Shown: positions 46,101 to 60,600, counted from the stretch's first letter. The stretch: 64,000 nucleotides of DNA from Siphlonurus alternatus (GCA_949825025.1 OX463781.1:25373047-25437046), one strand, 5' to 3'. Notes: generated from the sequence alone by a model not told the origin. Numbers and translations: made by a program.

Positions 46101-47811
46101 AAAATTATAATCACTAGCTGGAACTTCTAGAAGGAGGACCCACCCTGTGAAACTTTTAGAGGGTGCAAAATGAAATTTAACATCATAGTAAAACGATAAA
46201 AATATACAAGTTTAATCCATCTCTTTAATTAAAACAAATGATCATAATAATGATGATCATATATAATATGTTATACCCAGCCTGCCTAATTTGTAGATGC
46301 TGTAGCTGTAAGGGAAGTATGAAAATAGCACTATAATATACATAAAGAGTAAGTTACAAAGCTTAAATATAATAATTAACATGAAAAAGAACACTGGTAG
46401 TGCAGCCTTATTCTGACTAAACATCTTTTAATTGCTATGAACACTCAAACTGGGGTTTAAAGTTTAAAGATTAATAAAGAACTTTTTACTAAGAGGACGG
46501 ATTTAGTTTAAAGCCGGCTGCTTTTGCCGCTATCACAATGCCATGTCAGAACCCAGATACGTCACACAGCTGGCTTTTTATGTGCATTTGATTGGCTAGA
46601 TGCTAATAGTAGCGGCAAACATTAAAAAAAATGGTAGGGACGAAGGTTCACTGTGCAGAGCGCACTACACAGTTGGTGAGCGTTACCGAAGGTTGACGAG
46701 AGTTGTCGAGTATCTAGGATCCTCAACCCCACGTTTTAAGCTGTCCTCCCAGTATACAGTCGTTGAAGATTAATGACACCATCCTTAGTAGACAATACGT
46801 CGTTTTCAAATTTTCAGTACAGGCTTCATAAAAAAAATTAAATAATTTTTGAGATAATTTAAAAGAAAAATTATAGGAACATGTATCTGAGATATATATT
46901 CAGGATATAAATTAGAAGAATATCAATGAGCCTATGGCGACTTCAGTCAAAATTTGGTCAAATCATCAAAAAAATTATATATACATAAAAAAAAAAATAT
47001 TAATAACTCGATAACTTGTTCCTAATTTATTATATTTTTTTAAAATCAGAGATTACTATAATCAATTTGTCCTTCATCTCTAGGTGTAGAAATACTTTAC
47101 TATACGTTTACTTTTGGGAAAATACTGGCAATGGCTCTCAATGGTGTTCTTAATCCTTAATGTTACGCTATGACACAACAAATGACCTTAAGCTGCTTAA
47201 CAGACTAACAGCTTTTAATTTGTAGCGGCTAAAATGATTAACAAGAATATTGCCACTGTTTATCCAATCTCACAAGGTTTTCTTGTTAGCAATTTTTGCA
47301 GCTTTGCAATCATTTGCTGTTATTCAGTTTGAGTGTCTGTGGTAAAGCACCATTTGTCAAAATTGACACTGTACCAAGGATATTAGTCAAATGCAATTTG
47401 ACTGTGCCAAACTGCCAGGACTAAAGAAATGTTACGAAATCTGTTAGTTGTTCCATCCCTAGAAAATCATATGCAAAAGTGACTGACAGGGTTTCGCTAC
47501 ATTTTCTGTTAGACCTATCAGGGCTAATTCTCTATTCTTAGGGGTATAGTTACCCCCTTCCAGCTTATGGAGACCAAATTCTGAATTCTGATTGGCTTAG
47601 ACATACCCCTTCTTGTTGAAATGCACCCCTATTGCCTAAAAAGTGTTTTTTTGCTTGTTGTTTACAAATTTCAACAATTAATTATTTTTTTTCTTTGTAA
47701 CGGACGGAAGTCCATTATGTTCACCATGGGAGAATTAAATGAAGAATTGGCTCCGAGTCCCATTTGCTGTGACATCCTTGAATTATATTACAGAATCCTC
47801 AGAATATACAG

Positions 47812-47855
<44 letters not shown>

Positions 47856-48350
47856 CTCATTATTTGTTTTCAGTTATTAATCTAATCTTCATTGACAAGA
47901 CTAATGCTGTGACATTATTTCTTCTCACATTTATTAACAGACTGCATTCAATAAAACTGTTCTAGTTTAGAACTTGAAGTTCGATCATCACGCCTCTATA
48001 GCTATGGAGGTACTATATAATTACGTAACAATAGCCTGAACTGCACGAGTTCAGGTTATGCTTGGGCTTATGCCGAAAGGGGAAAAAAAAAAAAGGTGCA
48101 TTGAAATTCACCCTGGACTGGGAAGAGGAGAATATCGTCCTTAAATTGCCCTGTAGTTGTAGGGAAACCCATTTTTCTTATTTCTTTCCAGTGTAAGTAC
48201 GAGTGCATCCTTTTCATTTTTGTTAATTTACATAATTATAGTGCACACAGCAAAAAAACTTAACAAATTAAAAAATATACATATTGTTTTCACATCATAA
48301 CAGGAATTGAAAACTATTTTTTAGAACTGCAATAGCTTGAAATTGGTATT
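43127..48350. other. 5.2-kb gene-poor stretch
   Basis: No gene recognised. A GC-richer patch at about 45240-45430 (GGAGGCACGCGCGCGAGGCT, GCGGCCCTGACGCCGCGCCG) has no long frame. It may be regulatory. Near 46500-46740 composition also rises without a frame. Poly(A) lies at about 44328-44348 and (TA)n at about 47819-47853. An open frame at 44755-45030 has no recognisable similarity. Confidence 0.35.
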
Positions 48351-48535
48351 CGATGGTTCCGCGGAGAAAGCGCTGGTTTGCATTCTCCGAATTTTACAAA
48401 ATAACGGGTTTGCCTTTGCAAAAAGGTTTCTTTTCGTCCTTTGCTATTGCAATTTACAACCTTACTGAAACGACAAACCCGTCATTTTGTAAAATCCGGA
48501 GAATGCAAACCAGTGGTTTCTCCGCGGAACCATCG
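48351..48535. mobile_element. 185-bp palindromic miniature element with TATT flanks
   Basis: CGATGGTTCCGCGGAGAAA is mirrored by TTTCTCCGCGGAACCATCG. Further pairing includes CTGGTTTGCATTCTCCG / CGGAGAATGCAAACCAG and ATTTTACAAAAT with ACGGGTTTG. Flanks are TATT on both sides (48347-48350, 48536-48539), a possible target duplication. Confidence 0.75.
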
Positions 48536-48568
48536 TATTGCTTCTACATTTGGCTTTATATATATATA

Positions 48569-48607
<39 letters not shown>

Positions 48608-49005
48608 TGTTTTAAGGTACTTAAATAATTCAGTTTTTCCCAGAAAACTACAGATTGATAGAACCACGCTCTAATTAAACAGCAAAATATTTGCCTAATT
48701 TTGATATTCTTTCTCTCCCTCCCATTCTTTTTCCTACTGCAAGCTGCAAGTGGATATTTTTTTTATGAATATCATCCGTAGTATAATATATTATATTTAG
48801 AAATAATTTATTATTTTCGAGATAAAGATATATTTGTTTCTCCAAAATAACAGAAGAATTAATCACAAAACAAAGAGTCTAGTTCAAAAAGAAGAATAAT
48901 TTTTACAGCAAAACACTTTGGAGCAAGAATTATTCACCTTCATGTACAAACCTACATAACATTACATATCTATACACTTTGCCAGTTTGAGACCTTCTCC
49001 AGTGT
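48536..49005. other. Downstream of NDUFS5
   Basis: Contains an interrupted (TA)n at about 48558-48604 and the expected 3' UTR of NDUFS5 on the minus strand. No further features. Confidence 0.4.
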
Positions 49006-49107
49006 CTAGTAGGCGTCAACGCGGGGTCCCGGCTCATAGTGTTCCTTTTTGCCCTCAAGCAGGTACTGTCGATGTCGCTCCAAACGCATTGCTTGAGTTC
49101 GCTGGAA
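49006..49107 (-). CDS. NDUFS5: NDUFS5 last exon
   Basis: The minus-strand acceptor is AATGTTGACAG and the stop TAG is at 49006-49008. It encodes 33 residues, FQRTQAMRLERHRQY to PRVDAY. The phase-0 join with the upstream exon restores the family's KMKQ..R...R.ERH pattern. Confidence 0.9.
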   Translation of the reverse strand, partial: FQRTQAMRLERHRQYLLEGKKEHYEPGPRVDAY

Positions 49108-49283
49108 CTGTCAACATTAGCAATAAAACACAGCATTAATGAAATGAATCTAGGTATAAAATATAATATACATAATATATTAAATAAAAAGTTCAATATT
49201 ATTAGAAATTAGAAATATTTAATTGATCATTAGCAGGCAGTATACAGTGAATAAATCACAATACAAACATAGATCTTGTCAAT

Positions 49284-49339
<56 letters not shown>

Positions 49340-51803
49340 GGGCGGCTCGTGCCCCTTTTCCGTGGGGGTGCTGCCTGACATGGGACCAGCAGAACACCAT
49401 GGGGGGGGTTGGGGGGCGGAGCCCCCCAATGGCCCGCCGCAGGCTTGATTTTTTTTAAGGACACGCCCCTTTTTTAGGGTAAAATTATGACAAAATCATA
49501 TGATAATGCTCTCAACAAAGAAGCAGAAATTATCTAAAAACAAAAAATGCATGCATTTTATTTATAATTTGTTATGACATGCACTTATGTGAGCCCTTTT
49601 GAAATCGTGATTGAATGTTTCAAACTTAATATAATATCCAATTTTAATTATTTTTTTTAATTCATAAGTCTTTTCACGTGGTAAGAAACATATAAAAATA
49701 AATATTGTTTTAAGCCTTTTTTTTTAAATAATAGTGTCAATCAAACTGCATTGTTAATATGAAACCTGAATGTCTGATATAATTTTTACGCAATGTATAT
49801 AATGAACATCAAATAAATCGATCATGGTATATACAATATGTACAAAATTAGGCGACAACCAGAATCTAATATAAATTTTTAAAGACAAAATTTAATAAAA
49901 AAATAAAAAATGAAATTTTTATAAGAAAAAATTGCATTATTAAACATTATTTCAATATTATTAGTATTTATTTAATTGAGAAAAAAATAATCGTAATCCT
50001 GTTAAGGTAGGGATAACACGGATCAGCTGACTTAATGCTAAAAAAATCTCAGTCATGAAAATTACGAAAAAAAAAAATAATAAAATGTTCTCCTCTACAT
50101 CGCCTATCAGTATAGCTAAATTATCAGATATACAAAACTGAGCTAGTTTTCGAGTTATTAATTTTTAAAGTTGTTTTAATGTTGACTAATTTAACATGGA
50201 GATGGAGAAATGAAACTTCCATGCTAAATTAGTCAACATTAAAAATTAATAACTCGAAAACTAGCTCGAATTTGTGTACCTGATATTTTAGCTATACTGA
50301 TAGGGGATAATGTAGAGGAGAATATTTTATTATTATTTTTTTTTTCATAATTTTCATGAATTAGATTTTTTTAGCATTGGGTCAGCTGATTCGTGTTATC
50401 TCTACCTTAACAGGATTACGATTACTTTTTTCTCAATTAAATAAATACTAATAATAATGAAATAATGTTTGATAATGCAATTTTTTCTTATAAAAATTTC
50501 ATTTCTTATTTTTTTTTATTAAATTTTGTCTTTAAAAATTTATATTAGATTCTGGTTGTCGCCTAATTTTGTACATATTGTATATACCATGATCGATTTA
50601 TTTGATGTTCATGCAGTTCTGATCACCCTATATTATAATTACGACACATCGGTATAATTGGCTTGAGCGCGCATATGAGAAACCTCTCGAGCGGTATAAC
50701 AGATCAAAGATCCCAATTTTTTTATTATTGTTTTATTTTTTTTTTTAGCCATGCAATATTTCTTTGATTTCTATCGCATATTTGCTGCTAAATAATGTAC
50801 TGCCGGTACACGCAAACCCGGTAAAATAAGCTATATATATATTTTTCTCATCCTGGAGTAGTTAACGTTTTCTTATATTTTGTATACTCGTACACTTTTA
50901 CACTTGTTTTTGTTTTATTGTTTTATTTTTATGTTTGAATTTTCACATTAATGGTATAAAATGCTGTAGTGAATAATTAATAAATAAATAGCTCCCATGT
51001 ATATCGACTTGTTCCTGGTAAACTTATAATTTATAATAAAACACATGGGCGCGATTCACGAACGAATTAAGTTATCCAGATTCTCACTTATATTATAATT
51101 AATTCGATCGACGTTTAGTGCCATTGAGTTAGACTGGCGCTAACTGCGTGGTTAGTAAGAAGCCTGTTGTTGTCGTTGTTCGAACGTGAGATATCTCACG
51201 ATTGTTTATATGCATGCACAACTTAATTTTCAAAAGACAAGTGTTGGTTCTTTTGGGACAGTCATATTTTTATTAAAGTAAAATAAAATTGCTGGTCTTC
51301 ATTCCTCAGATGCTTCAATATATTTAGTCAATCTTTGTTAGTATATTCACTGATGAATGTAATTAAAATTTTGTTAATCTGCTCAATGAAACCATATTAC
51401 AGGAAAGGTCTTCGAAGTGTTGTTCAAATTATTCCCGCATGTCAAATACCACAAGCTCATTGGTTCTGTTGAACCAATGAGCTTGCGGGTACTGCCGATC
51501 GCATAGTCCCCGATCGCTCCAAAATCACACGGCTTGAGTGGGAGTTGAAGAAGAGGAGAATCAGGGTGGGAACATTGCGTTGGGCTACTGCTAGTAGTGG
51601 CAGTACCTTCTGCTGGGCAGCGCTGAGGGAATAAATTTACGCAGCAGCGGCAAAAATTTCATGATTTTAAATGTTAGAACTGATAAAAATTTGCTGGAAA
51701 GTTCAGAAAAATTATAGAATTATTTGATATTTCTAATTGTGTGTTTGTTCCCAAAATTTCTGGGGGGGGCTGCAGTACCGCAGTACTATAGTACGAGCCG
51801 CCC

Positions 51804-51866
<63 letters not shown>

Positions 51867-54800
51867 TAATTAATGCATTAAAGCCCAAATATGTTTGTCA
51901 TTTCCAGATTCTTAAATATATTTACATTATTTTATTACATATTTAGTTTGAATCACAAATATCACAAATACATATATATATTTTCTTATACAATAGATCA
52001 TTATGAATATTGTTCAATATTTTTTCTGGATACAAATTTAAGGATATCAGTGCATGTTATTTTGTAATCACAGTGAAAATAGTCATTTACATCATAATAT
52101 TCTTTAAAGATTAGTACTCTTTTTAATACATTTTTAAATAACGTGTTATTTTTTACATTTCGGAGTAAGACAGGTAGAAAATCATAAAACTTTGCCGACT
52201 GATAGTATGGACTTTTTTCAAAATTAGCAGATAAATGAGATGGTACTACTGTTTTATTTTTAATATTTTTATTACGTGTATTATACAAATGAATATCCCT
52301 ATTTTCTGTATATTGGTTCATATTTTTTTCTTTTGAACATTATTAAATTTAAGATATATATAGATGGCATTGTCATAATACCTAAATCAGCAAAATGTGA
52401 TCTACAAGATTCATGTGGCTTTAACTTTTTCATTATTCTATCCGATCTTTTCTGTAAGATAAACATTTTATTTATATTGGAGTAATCACTACCCCAAAAA
52501 ATATCGTTAAGAGAAAGAAAAGAGTATGTAAATGCAAAATATACTGTCAACAAAGTCTTATCTGATACCTACATTTTTAAGGGAATAGAGTGCAAAATTT
52601 GTCTTATGTATTTTTTTCTTTAAAAAATCTATTTGGTCGTTCCAGCTTAACGTTTCATCAACAAATAAACATAAAAATTTTGTTTGAGGCGTGGCCTGTA
52701 TATTAGAATTACGTAGATAATTTTATTAAAGGGCTGAGATCAGGTATATTTATAGGAGTATGAAATTGAATATAATTAGTCTTTTTAGGGTTCAGTATTA
52801 ACCGATTTTGCAAACAATAGTTTTCTAATTCTTTAACTGCATTATCAGCTTTTTTAGTGAGTTCTTTATTATTTTTAGCTGAAACAATGGCACTAGTATC
52901 ATCAGCAAATTGTCCTATTTTAGCACTAGGGGCTTTTTCTGACAAATCATTTCTGGTTATTGCGTAGAGATCAGGAGCCAATTTTGTACCGTGAGGAACC
53001 CCTAATCGCACCCCTAGAGGCGGATTCAGATGGTGACAACGGCGATGCGACGCGATCTTGACTTAAAAGCTGTGAAATCCTATGTGGCGGCGAATTCGCC
53101 TGGAATCGCATTAATTACGATGCTCTTTTCTTTTAATCGCCAAATATGGCTGTCAATGGATGTTACAGCAAGTGCGCATTATTCGAATCGCGTCACATGA
53201 TAAAAATCGCCATGTAAATCCGCCTTTATTTATTAGATTTAACTGAATATGTAGAATTATGATTATCTTTGAATTTTATTTCCATATATTGAGTACGGTC
53301 AGTGAGATAAGATTTAAAAAATTCTAGATTTTTCCCTTGTACCCCAATTTGGCATGGCTAGATGGACTTGAAGCTCTTTTTACTTTTTACCTCCTCCAAA
53401 ATTGCAATTCTACATTTTTTTTTTCTCTTGGAGCAAATGCCAGCAAATGAGGCAGGGTGAAGTTCTAAATGTCCAGAGGTGTACTGAAGGTAGGGTGACT
53501 TTGGCACTGGGAAGTGAGTTTTAGTAAAAGGCCATATTCCCTTTAAGATCATTGCCATTTTGTGAGTAACGCTGTAACTTCTAACAAGTGGCGCAGTTCG
53601 TGCCTCTTTTAAAGGCATACAGGCCTCAAAATACAAATTAGACAGTCACCAAGTGGGTTTAGAGTATATAATCAACATTCGCATAATTTTTTTCCACGCG
53701 TGATGCATCCGTGCGAAGTCGCAGTTCAAAGTGAGAAATTTAGTCCTTGATGACGTCATGAAGTCCTTGATGACGTCACAACTCAATGCTAATCGGTGCT
53801 AGCTGTGAGTTGTGACGTCAGCAAGGAGTTTCTTTACAGCGCGTCTTCGCACAGACGCACCGCGCGCAGATAAAAATAATACGAATGTTGATTATAAACT
53901 TGAGCAACACTTAATGTCTGTCTAATTTGTAATTTGAGGCCTGTATACCTTTAAGTCAACCAATCACTTAGCAGCAGTGGTGTTATGGTTACTGCACGAG
54001 TCCACCCCTCTCTGTAGTTGACCAATCACTTGACAGCAGCATGACGTTACAAAACATCTGAGGTAGCTTTCTTTATCTCGCTAGTCCTTGGAATTTAGCA
54101 GTGTACAGTAAAAACAATTGCACTAAAGCAAACTGAAGGATACATTCCATGTTTTGGCAGTGGAAAATGTTAACTTTTTAGCTTCTTTCGTACCTAACTA
54201 CCGGTTCATAAAGTTTTCTTCCCATCTTCGCAATGCATTTTTTTCGTTTTTACATACTTTGGCGGTGCTAGAAGTTGCAGCGCTACTCACAGATGTCAGT
54301 GATCTCTGTAAGGAAAAGTGGCCTATTGCCAATACTTCAACAACTTCAAAGATATATTTTTTATTTAGTAACTCCAGTTTTGTTTTAGTTTGTGTAGTTT
54401 AAAACAGTCTTTGCTTCGAAGCAGGACAGTCTGCTACAGGCCGCCTTACCCCCCACCACTCTTTTTATTAGTCATCCGACTGAGCGGCTGGTTTACATGC
54501 ATTCTTACGGGAGAGAGCCCTCACTTTGCGCCCACATTATGGCGATTTCACGGTATCTAGAGATTTTAAATTAAAAGTAAGTAAATGCTCATACAGTATA
54601 ACAGATCTTAGTTTACGTGTGGATTTGATTACGCGCGACGGCCATCTTGGAAGTCATAACATGGCTAAGATAGGGGGCGCCAGTCGGTCTAGACGTATAG
54701 TCTAGCCATGTCAGGCGTGAACTTAGATTTGTTTTACTGTATAGTCTATTATTGCTCAACAACTTTTTTTCACCCGCTAAAATAATAGTAATACGTTTAA

Positions 54801-55707
54801 GTACTGTATGACTTTTATAAACTGGACGACTAGTATAAAAAAAGTCCAAGCCCATTTCTAAAGCGATGACGTAGTTTAGACTTTATATATATTTTGCATG
54901 ACTGTGGAATTGGACTCTACCTTATTGTGAATATTTACATTATTTTAACATCAAATCAAGTTAATTCCTGTAATCAAAATATTTATGAAGGTTTATTTTC
55001 TGTTTATTTGTGGTGTTGATATTCTGTGACGTCATACTATATTACCAGACTTATAAGTTATAACTCAGTTCCCGCCTTACGTTTTTCTCGAAAAGTATGA
55101 TATTTATCAAATTTAATAAATAAAAATAACAGCATGTAGAAAAAAATAATTCATGGACATCAGACTACAATTTACTTTCACTTTTCCACGCAAATATTTT
55201 AAAATAAATATTTTCTTACACTGAGGACCCATTTACTTTTAAAAATCCGGACGACTAATATCAGTGAGATGACAGTCAAAAATCCATGTGAGACGGCCTG
55301 TAGGAGACTGCCCTGTTCAAAGTTATGTTTAATATTTTGACAGTTACGACAACTGCTAAAATGTACTAATTTCACCAAAGTCACCCCACCTATCATTACG
55401 TCACATTGATGGTAAAAAGATACGGAAAAATATTATTAGTTTTGTCTCTTCAGGACATAGCCAAGCTTAAATCTTTGTCAAAATATTGATTACAGTAACA
55501 TACCTGTTTCATTTTACCCTCGCACTCTTGGAAATCTTCAATGAGAAGTTTACAGCGTGGGTTCTTTACGCCTCGTTCCATACCATATGCCTCAAGACAT
55601 TCCATCACGCGCATCTCCATTGGTGCGCATACACTGCCATGCTGGTGGTTAACCATGGCTCCCGTGAGGTCTGTCAATGGAGTGCGGAGGAATGGAGCGA
55701 GCGACAT
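49006..55707 (-). CDS. NDUFS5: NADH:ubiquinone oxidoreductase iron-sulfur subunit 5 (NDUFS5)
   Basis: Accessory subunit of mitochondrial respiratory complex I, facing the intermembrane space and held by two disulfides in a twin CX9C (CHCH) fold. It is imported by the Mia40 route. Two coding exons (55504-55707 and 49006-49107) join in phase 0 to give 101 residues, near the usual 100-106. The sequence starts MSLAPFLRTPLTDLTGA. The first CX9C is C-APMEMRVME-C (then LEAYG), and the second is C-KLLIEDFQE-C. The C-terminus has MRLERHRQYLLEGK and ends GPRVDAY, as in invertebrate homologues. There is no cleavable presequence, as expected. The 6.4-kb intron contains a hAT element, a LINE and several miniature elements. 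A 5' noncoding exon is likely at about 56349-56500. Confidence 0.93.
49285..49336. repeat. (TA)n microsatellite at left flank of hAT copy 2
   Basis: Uninterrupted AT units abutting the CAGGGGCGG terminus at 49337. Another run begins at 51807 after the other terminus. Confidence 0.95.
49337..51806. mobile_element. Non-autonomous hAT-like element, 2.47 kb, copy 2 (inverted)
   Basis: Reverse-oriented copy of 4055-6532, with the same CAGGGGCGGCTCGT ends, internal hairpin (about 51450-51490), long inverted repeat (49802-50612) and a family-P element in the same place (50006-50406). The internal insertion therefore predates the duplication. It is in the NDUFS5 intron. No transposase frame is seen. 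Confidence 0.85.
50006..50406. mobile_element. Family-P palindromic element inside hAT copy 2
   Basis: Bounded by TTAA (50002-50005 and 50407-50410). The ends are GGTAGGGATAACACGGATCA and complement. Inner arms as in the other copies. Confidence 0.8.
51807..51865. repeat. (TA)n microsatellite at right flank of hAT copy 2
   Basis: About 29 uninterrupted units starting right after the CGCCCCTG terminus. Confidence 0.95.
51990..53345 (-). mobile_element. 5'-truncated LINE, interrupted by a miniature element
   Basis: On the minus strand, 53345-53226 translates as KNLEFFKSYLTDRTQYMEIK, a reverse transcriptase segment just upstream of domain B. After the 53018-53225 insert the frame resumes with GVPHGTKLAPDLYAITRNDL (domain B) and IGQFADDTSAIVSA (domain C), then LNPKKTNYIQF. 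Further pieces at 52299-52553 and 52001-52321 carry the end region with IHLYNTRNKN and KSPYYQSAKFYDFLP, as in jockey-type elements. Several stops and frameshifts make it inactive. It lies in the NDUFS5 intron in the same orientation as the gene. Confidence 0.85.
53018..53225. mobile_element. 208-bp miniature element inserted in the LINE
   Basis: The ends are AGGCGGATTCAGATGGTGA and, complemented from the right, AGGCGGATTTACATGGCGA. The next bases (GCGACGCGAT / GTGACGCGAT) also pair. TA lies just outside each GAGG/AAGG end, a possible TA duplication, which would fit a Tc1/mariner-like element. That is tentative. Confidence 0.65.
53346..53612. other. NDUFS5 intron segment
   Basis: Starts beyond the LINE truncation point. 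No coding similarity is recognised. It ends in TTAA at 53609-53612. Confidence 0.4.
53613..53950. mobile_element. 338-bp palindromic element bounded by TTAA
   Basis: AGGCATACAGGCCTCAAA is mirrored by TTTGAGGCCTGTATACCT and flanked by TTAA on both sides. The arms include ATACAAATTAGACAG and ATTATAATCAACATTCG-type pairing. The centre has several TGACGTCA sites in a second palindrome (about 53755-53815). TTAA targeting suggests a piggyBac- or Kolobok-type mobiliser. Confidence 0.8.
53955..55503. other. NDUFS5 intron segment near the coding exon
   Basis: Contains a short direct repeat (GACCAATCACTTGACAGCAG at about 54018, with a diverged copy at about 53957) and some CpG-bearing sequence around 54500-54700. 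No coding frame is recognised. Reverse-strand frames at 54613-54855 and 55199-55396 have no protein-like similarity. Confidence 0.35.
55504..55707 (-). CDS. NDUFS5: NDUFS5 first coding exon
   Basis: The start ATG (55707-55705) lies one base inside the exon after the acceptor CATTTTTGTAG. The donor is CAG|GTATGT. It encodes 68 residues with both CX9C motifs. The frame is open further upstream, but that sequence is on the intron side of a good acceptor, and starting here gives the family N-terminus MSLAPFLR. Confidence 0.93.
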
Positions 55708-56348
55708 TCTACAAAAATGACACAAGTTTAGTTCCTTGGTATAAAGATAAAGGTAGTACACCGACTGTACACGTACTGAATGCATACTGTAGTCCTTTTT
55801 ACGGTATGCCTAGCAAGATTAATTAAGACTTTCCACGTACTCTTACGTCAAGGCAATTTAGGGACAGGTCACATAGACATGTTGCAAGTAGGAAATAATT
55901 TTTTATGGCCCCGGTCCATCCAAGTTATCTAGCATCTCAGCATTTGCCTAGCTTAACCTAGAGAACATACTGTATGTACTGTATACAGTAATATTATACA
56001 TGTACATATGCATACCATGCAGGTACTAAGCCAATATGTAATTTAAATTCAATTCAATTACCAGGTACTACCGGGCATCATATATACTGATGTATATGTG
56101 TGTGTGTGAAGTGTATGCATACACATACATGATATATGTATGTATAATAATGGAGGTATATTATAATAATATATGGATAAAAAGTCCAGCAAGATAAAGT
56201 AGACGGAGGGATGATGTTAAAGCATCCATTAAGGGTATCATATAGGTAATTTTCATAAATTACTAAGTCTTAAAATTGTAAATAGGGTTTAAGTACACGA
56301 AAATGGCTTACTTTAGTAATTTATGAAGCTAAATATTTATAATAATAC

Positions 56349-56500
56349 CTTGAAAAAGGTAGAAATCACAACACAGAACCAACAACCAACAGCTGACGAG
56401 TGCTCACGCTCAACTTTTTTTCGTTTCTTCTCGCAGTTCACACTTTCGACACCAGGTGTAACAGCGCAATATTTTTGAAATTAAATTTTTTCTCCGCACC
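56349..56500 (-). other. NDUFS5: Probable 5' noncoding exon and promoter region of NDUFS5
   Basis: On the minus strand a donor TTTTTCAAG|GTATTA lies at 56349, about 640 bp upstream of the coding exon acceptor, preceded by mixed-composition sequence (GAGCGTGAGCACTCGTCAGC, GGTTCTGTGTTGTG). The transcription start is not visible and the upper bound is a guess. Confidence 0.3.
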
Positions 56501-56675
56501 GCACAGGTCCAGCTGTTTTCTCCAATAATAAATATAAAATAAATTTATCATGTAAACTATGTAAAGCTCGCTTCATCCTCACGTCACAATGGAACCTTAA
56601 TTCTGGTCTATTAAATTTCAAATTTTTCATATTCTTTAATTAATTTCTGGCCATCATCCATGCATAATTATTTAA

Positions 56676-57337
56676 AGTATATAGAGTGAGCGATTGCATT
56701 TTTTTTAATATTTTATTTTCTAAAAATAGTTTAAGCTGCCCTCTATGGAGAAATGAAAACCAAAAAATTCCATCTCAAATAGTTTCACCACAAAAAATTC
56801 CCAAAGTTGGTGTTTCGGAGGCCTTTTTGACGTGCAGCCTTATGGAACATAAAACCGCGTTTTACTCCAACATTTTCTGAACTATGCTACCATTTAAAAA
56901 ATACCTACGTAATCTACGTAGTCTATGATGAATTCTTTAATGGATTTTTAAATAAAAATTTTTTTTTACGGAGCCGTTTTTTCGGAAAAAAATCTTTAAG
57001 TTTTTGCGGGTTAATTCCCATAAGGATTTTCATAATTTTTTTCCAAGAAAACGACCCAGTAAAAAAATTTTTTTATTTGAAAATTTATTAAAGAATTCAT
57101 CATAGATTACGTAAGTATTTTTTAAATGGTACCACAGTTCAGAAAAAGTTGGAGTAAAACGCGGTTTTATGTTCCATAAGGCTGCACGTTAAAGGCCTCC
57201 GAAACATCAACTTTGGGAATTTTTTGTGGTGAAACTATTTGAGATGGAATTTTTTAGTTTTCATTTCTCAATAGAGGGCAGCTTAAACTATTTTTAAAAA
57301 ATAAAGTATTAAAAAAAATGAACTCGCTCACTCTACT
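56676..57337. mobile_element. 662-bp palindromic element bounded by TTAA
   Basis: Left end AGTATATAGAGTGAGCGA, right end (complemented) AGTAGAGTGAGCGAG, with TTAA at 56672-56675 and 57338-57341. Arms of about 300 bp pair closely, for example AAACCGCGTTTTACTCCAAC on the left against GTTGGAGTAAAACGCGGTTT on the right. The centre is near 57000. No coding frame. Confidence 0.8.
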
Positions 57338-57341
57338 TTAA

Positions 57342-59327
<1,986 letters not shown>

Positions 59328-59678
59328 AATGGACAATTTACATGATTTTTTCATGATTTTTTTTTTTTTTTTTTACTTCAGAAATGAATAGAGGGTACTA
59401 AATTATGCTACTCTGAATTGTTTTAGATTTTTTGAGACCCGGAACTATTTTTAAATATTTATTGAAAGTCCTGTAATTTAAGTTGGCACTCCAGAATCCT
59501 TAATAAAAAGGATAAAACCGAGACGCCTATTGACACCTCCAGGGGGCGTGGCCGAAATTTCAATAATTTTTTAAAAATAGATACAGGACTCAAAAAAATC
59601 TAAAAAAAAATCAGAGTAGCATAATTTGGTTCCCTCTATTCATTTTAGCAGTAAAATATTTCATGTAAGTTGTCCATT
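59328..59678. mobile_element. 351-bp palindromic element with AATGGACAA ends
   Basis: AATGGACAATTTACATGA at the left is complemented by TCATGTAAGTTGTCCATT at the right. The inner arms pair through GAATAGAGGGTACTAAATTA and TATGCTACTCTGA. Related in its interior to 61058-61379. Confidence 0.7.
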
Positions 59679-60231
59679 ATCCACCGTCAATCCTTGGTAT
59701 GCTCACCGCTGATCAGTAAGGTAAAATTTTCAACCAGAACCAAAAACCGTTAAAAATTGAAAATGGCTAACAGATTATAATGAAAATTGCATTGCAGGTT
59801 TGGTATCAGAAATGTAGGCCTTGCTTGAATTAATTTGGGCATTTTGATATTTCTGATTATGTAAAATATTTAACTAAAATTGCGAATATTTTATTAAAAT
59901 TTTTTACATCCGAATTTTGAAAAAAGGTAATCAAATGTCTTGGATTGATTCAATCAGATCGTGTGTTTTTGGGTAAAAAATATGATAGTATAACTTTTGA
60001 TTAAATCACATTTTTTTCTATAGTGACTGTTTACGTTTTATCTTTATATTATATTATTTTTTTTGAAGGATTTTAACTGAATCCCCCGACACTTTATGTT
60101 GCTCTGAGTCTAATAGGTTTAATTACATCATTTCACTAGTACATTATTGAAGAAAATAAATTGCTGAAATCTTTTACTATTCTATGTCTCATTTTAATGT
60201 TGTAGCAAATGGTGCAAAATATATAGCTTAA

Positions 60232-60600
60232 GGGTAAGGTAATATATGCTCAACGTTAAAAAAAAAATCACACACATGAAAATTATGAAATATCTTAAAA
60301 TGTTCCCCTATGCATCCCCTATCAGTAGCTAAAATATCAGGTGTACAAATTCGATCTAGTTTTTGAGTTCTTAATTTTTAAATAAGTTAACTGATTTAAC
60401 ATGGACGTTCCAATTCTCCATGTTAAAGTAGTCAACATTAAAAATTCATGACTCAAAAACTAGATCAAAATTGTATACCTGGTATTTTTAGCTGCTACTG
60501 ATAGGGGATGTAGAGGAGAACATTTTAAAATATGTTTCATAATTTTCATGTGTAGAAATATTAAAAAAAAAAAAAAAAGCAGGCTTATCTTATGTACCCC
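60232..60600. mobile_element. Family-P palindromic element, degenerate right end
   Basis: TTAA (60228-60231), then GGGTAAGGTAATATATGCTC, and inner arms AATTCGATCTAGTTTTTGAG / CTCAAAAACTAGATC, GATTTAACATGGA and GATGTAGAGGAGAAC. The right terminus has decayed into a poly(A) stretch. Confidence 0.75.
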
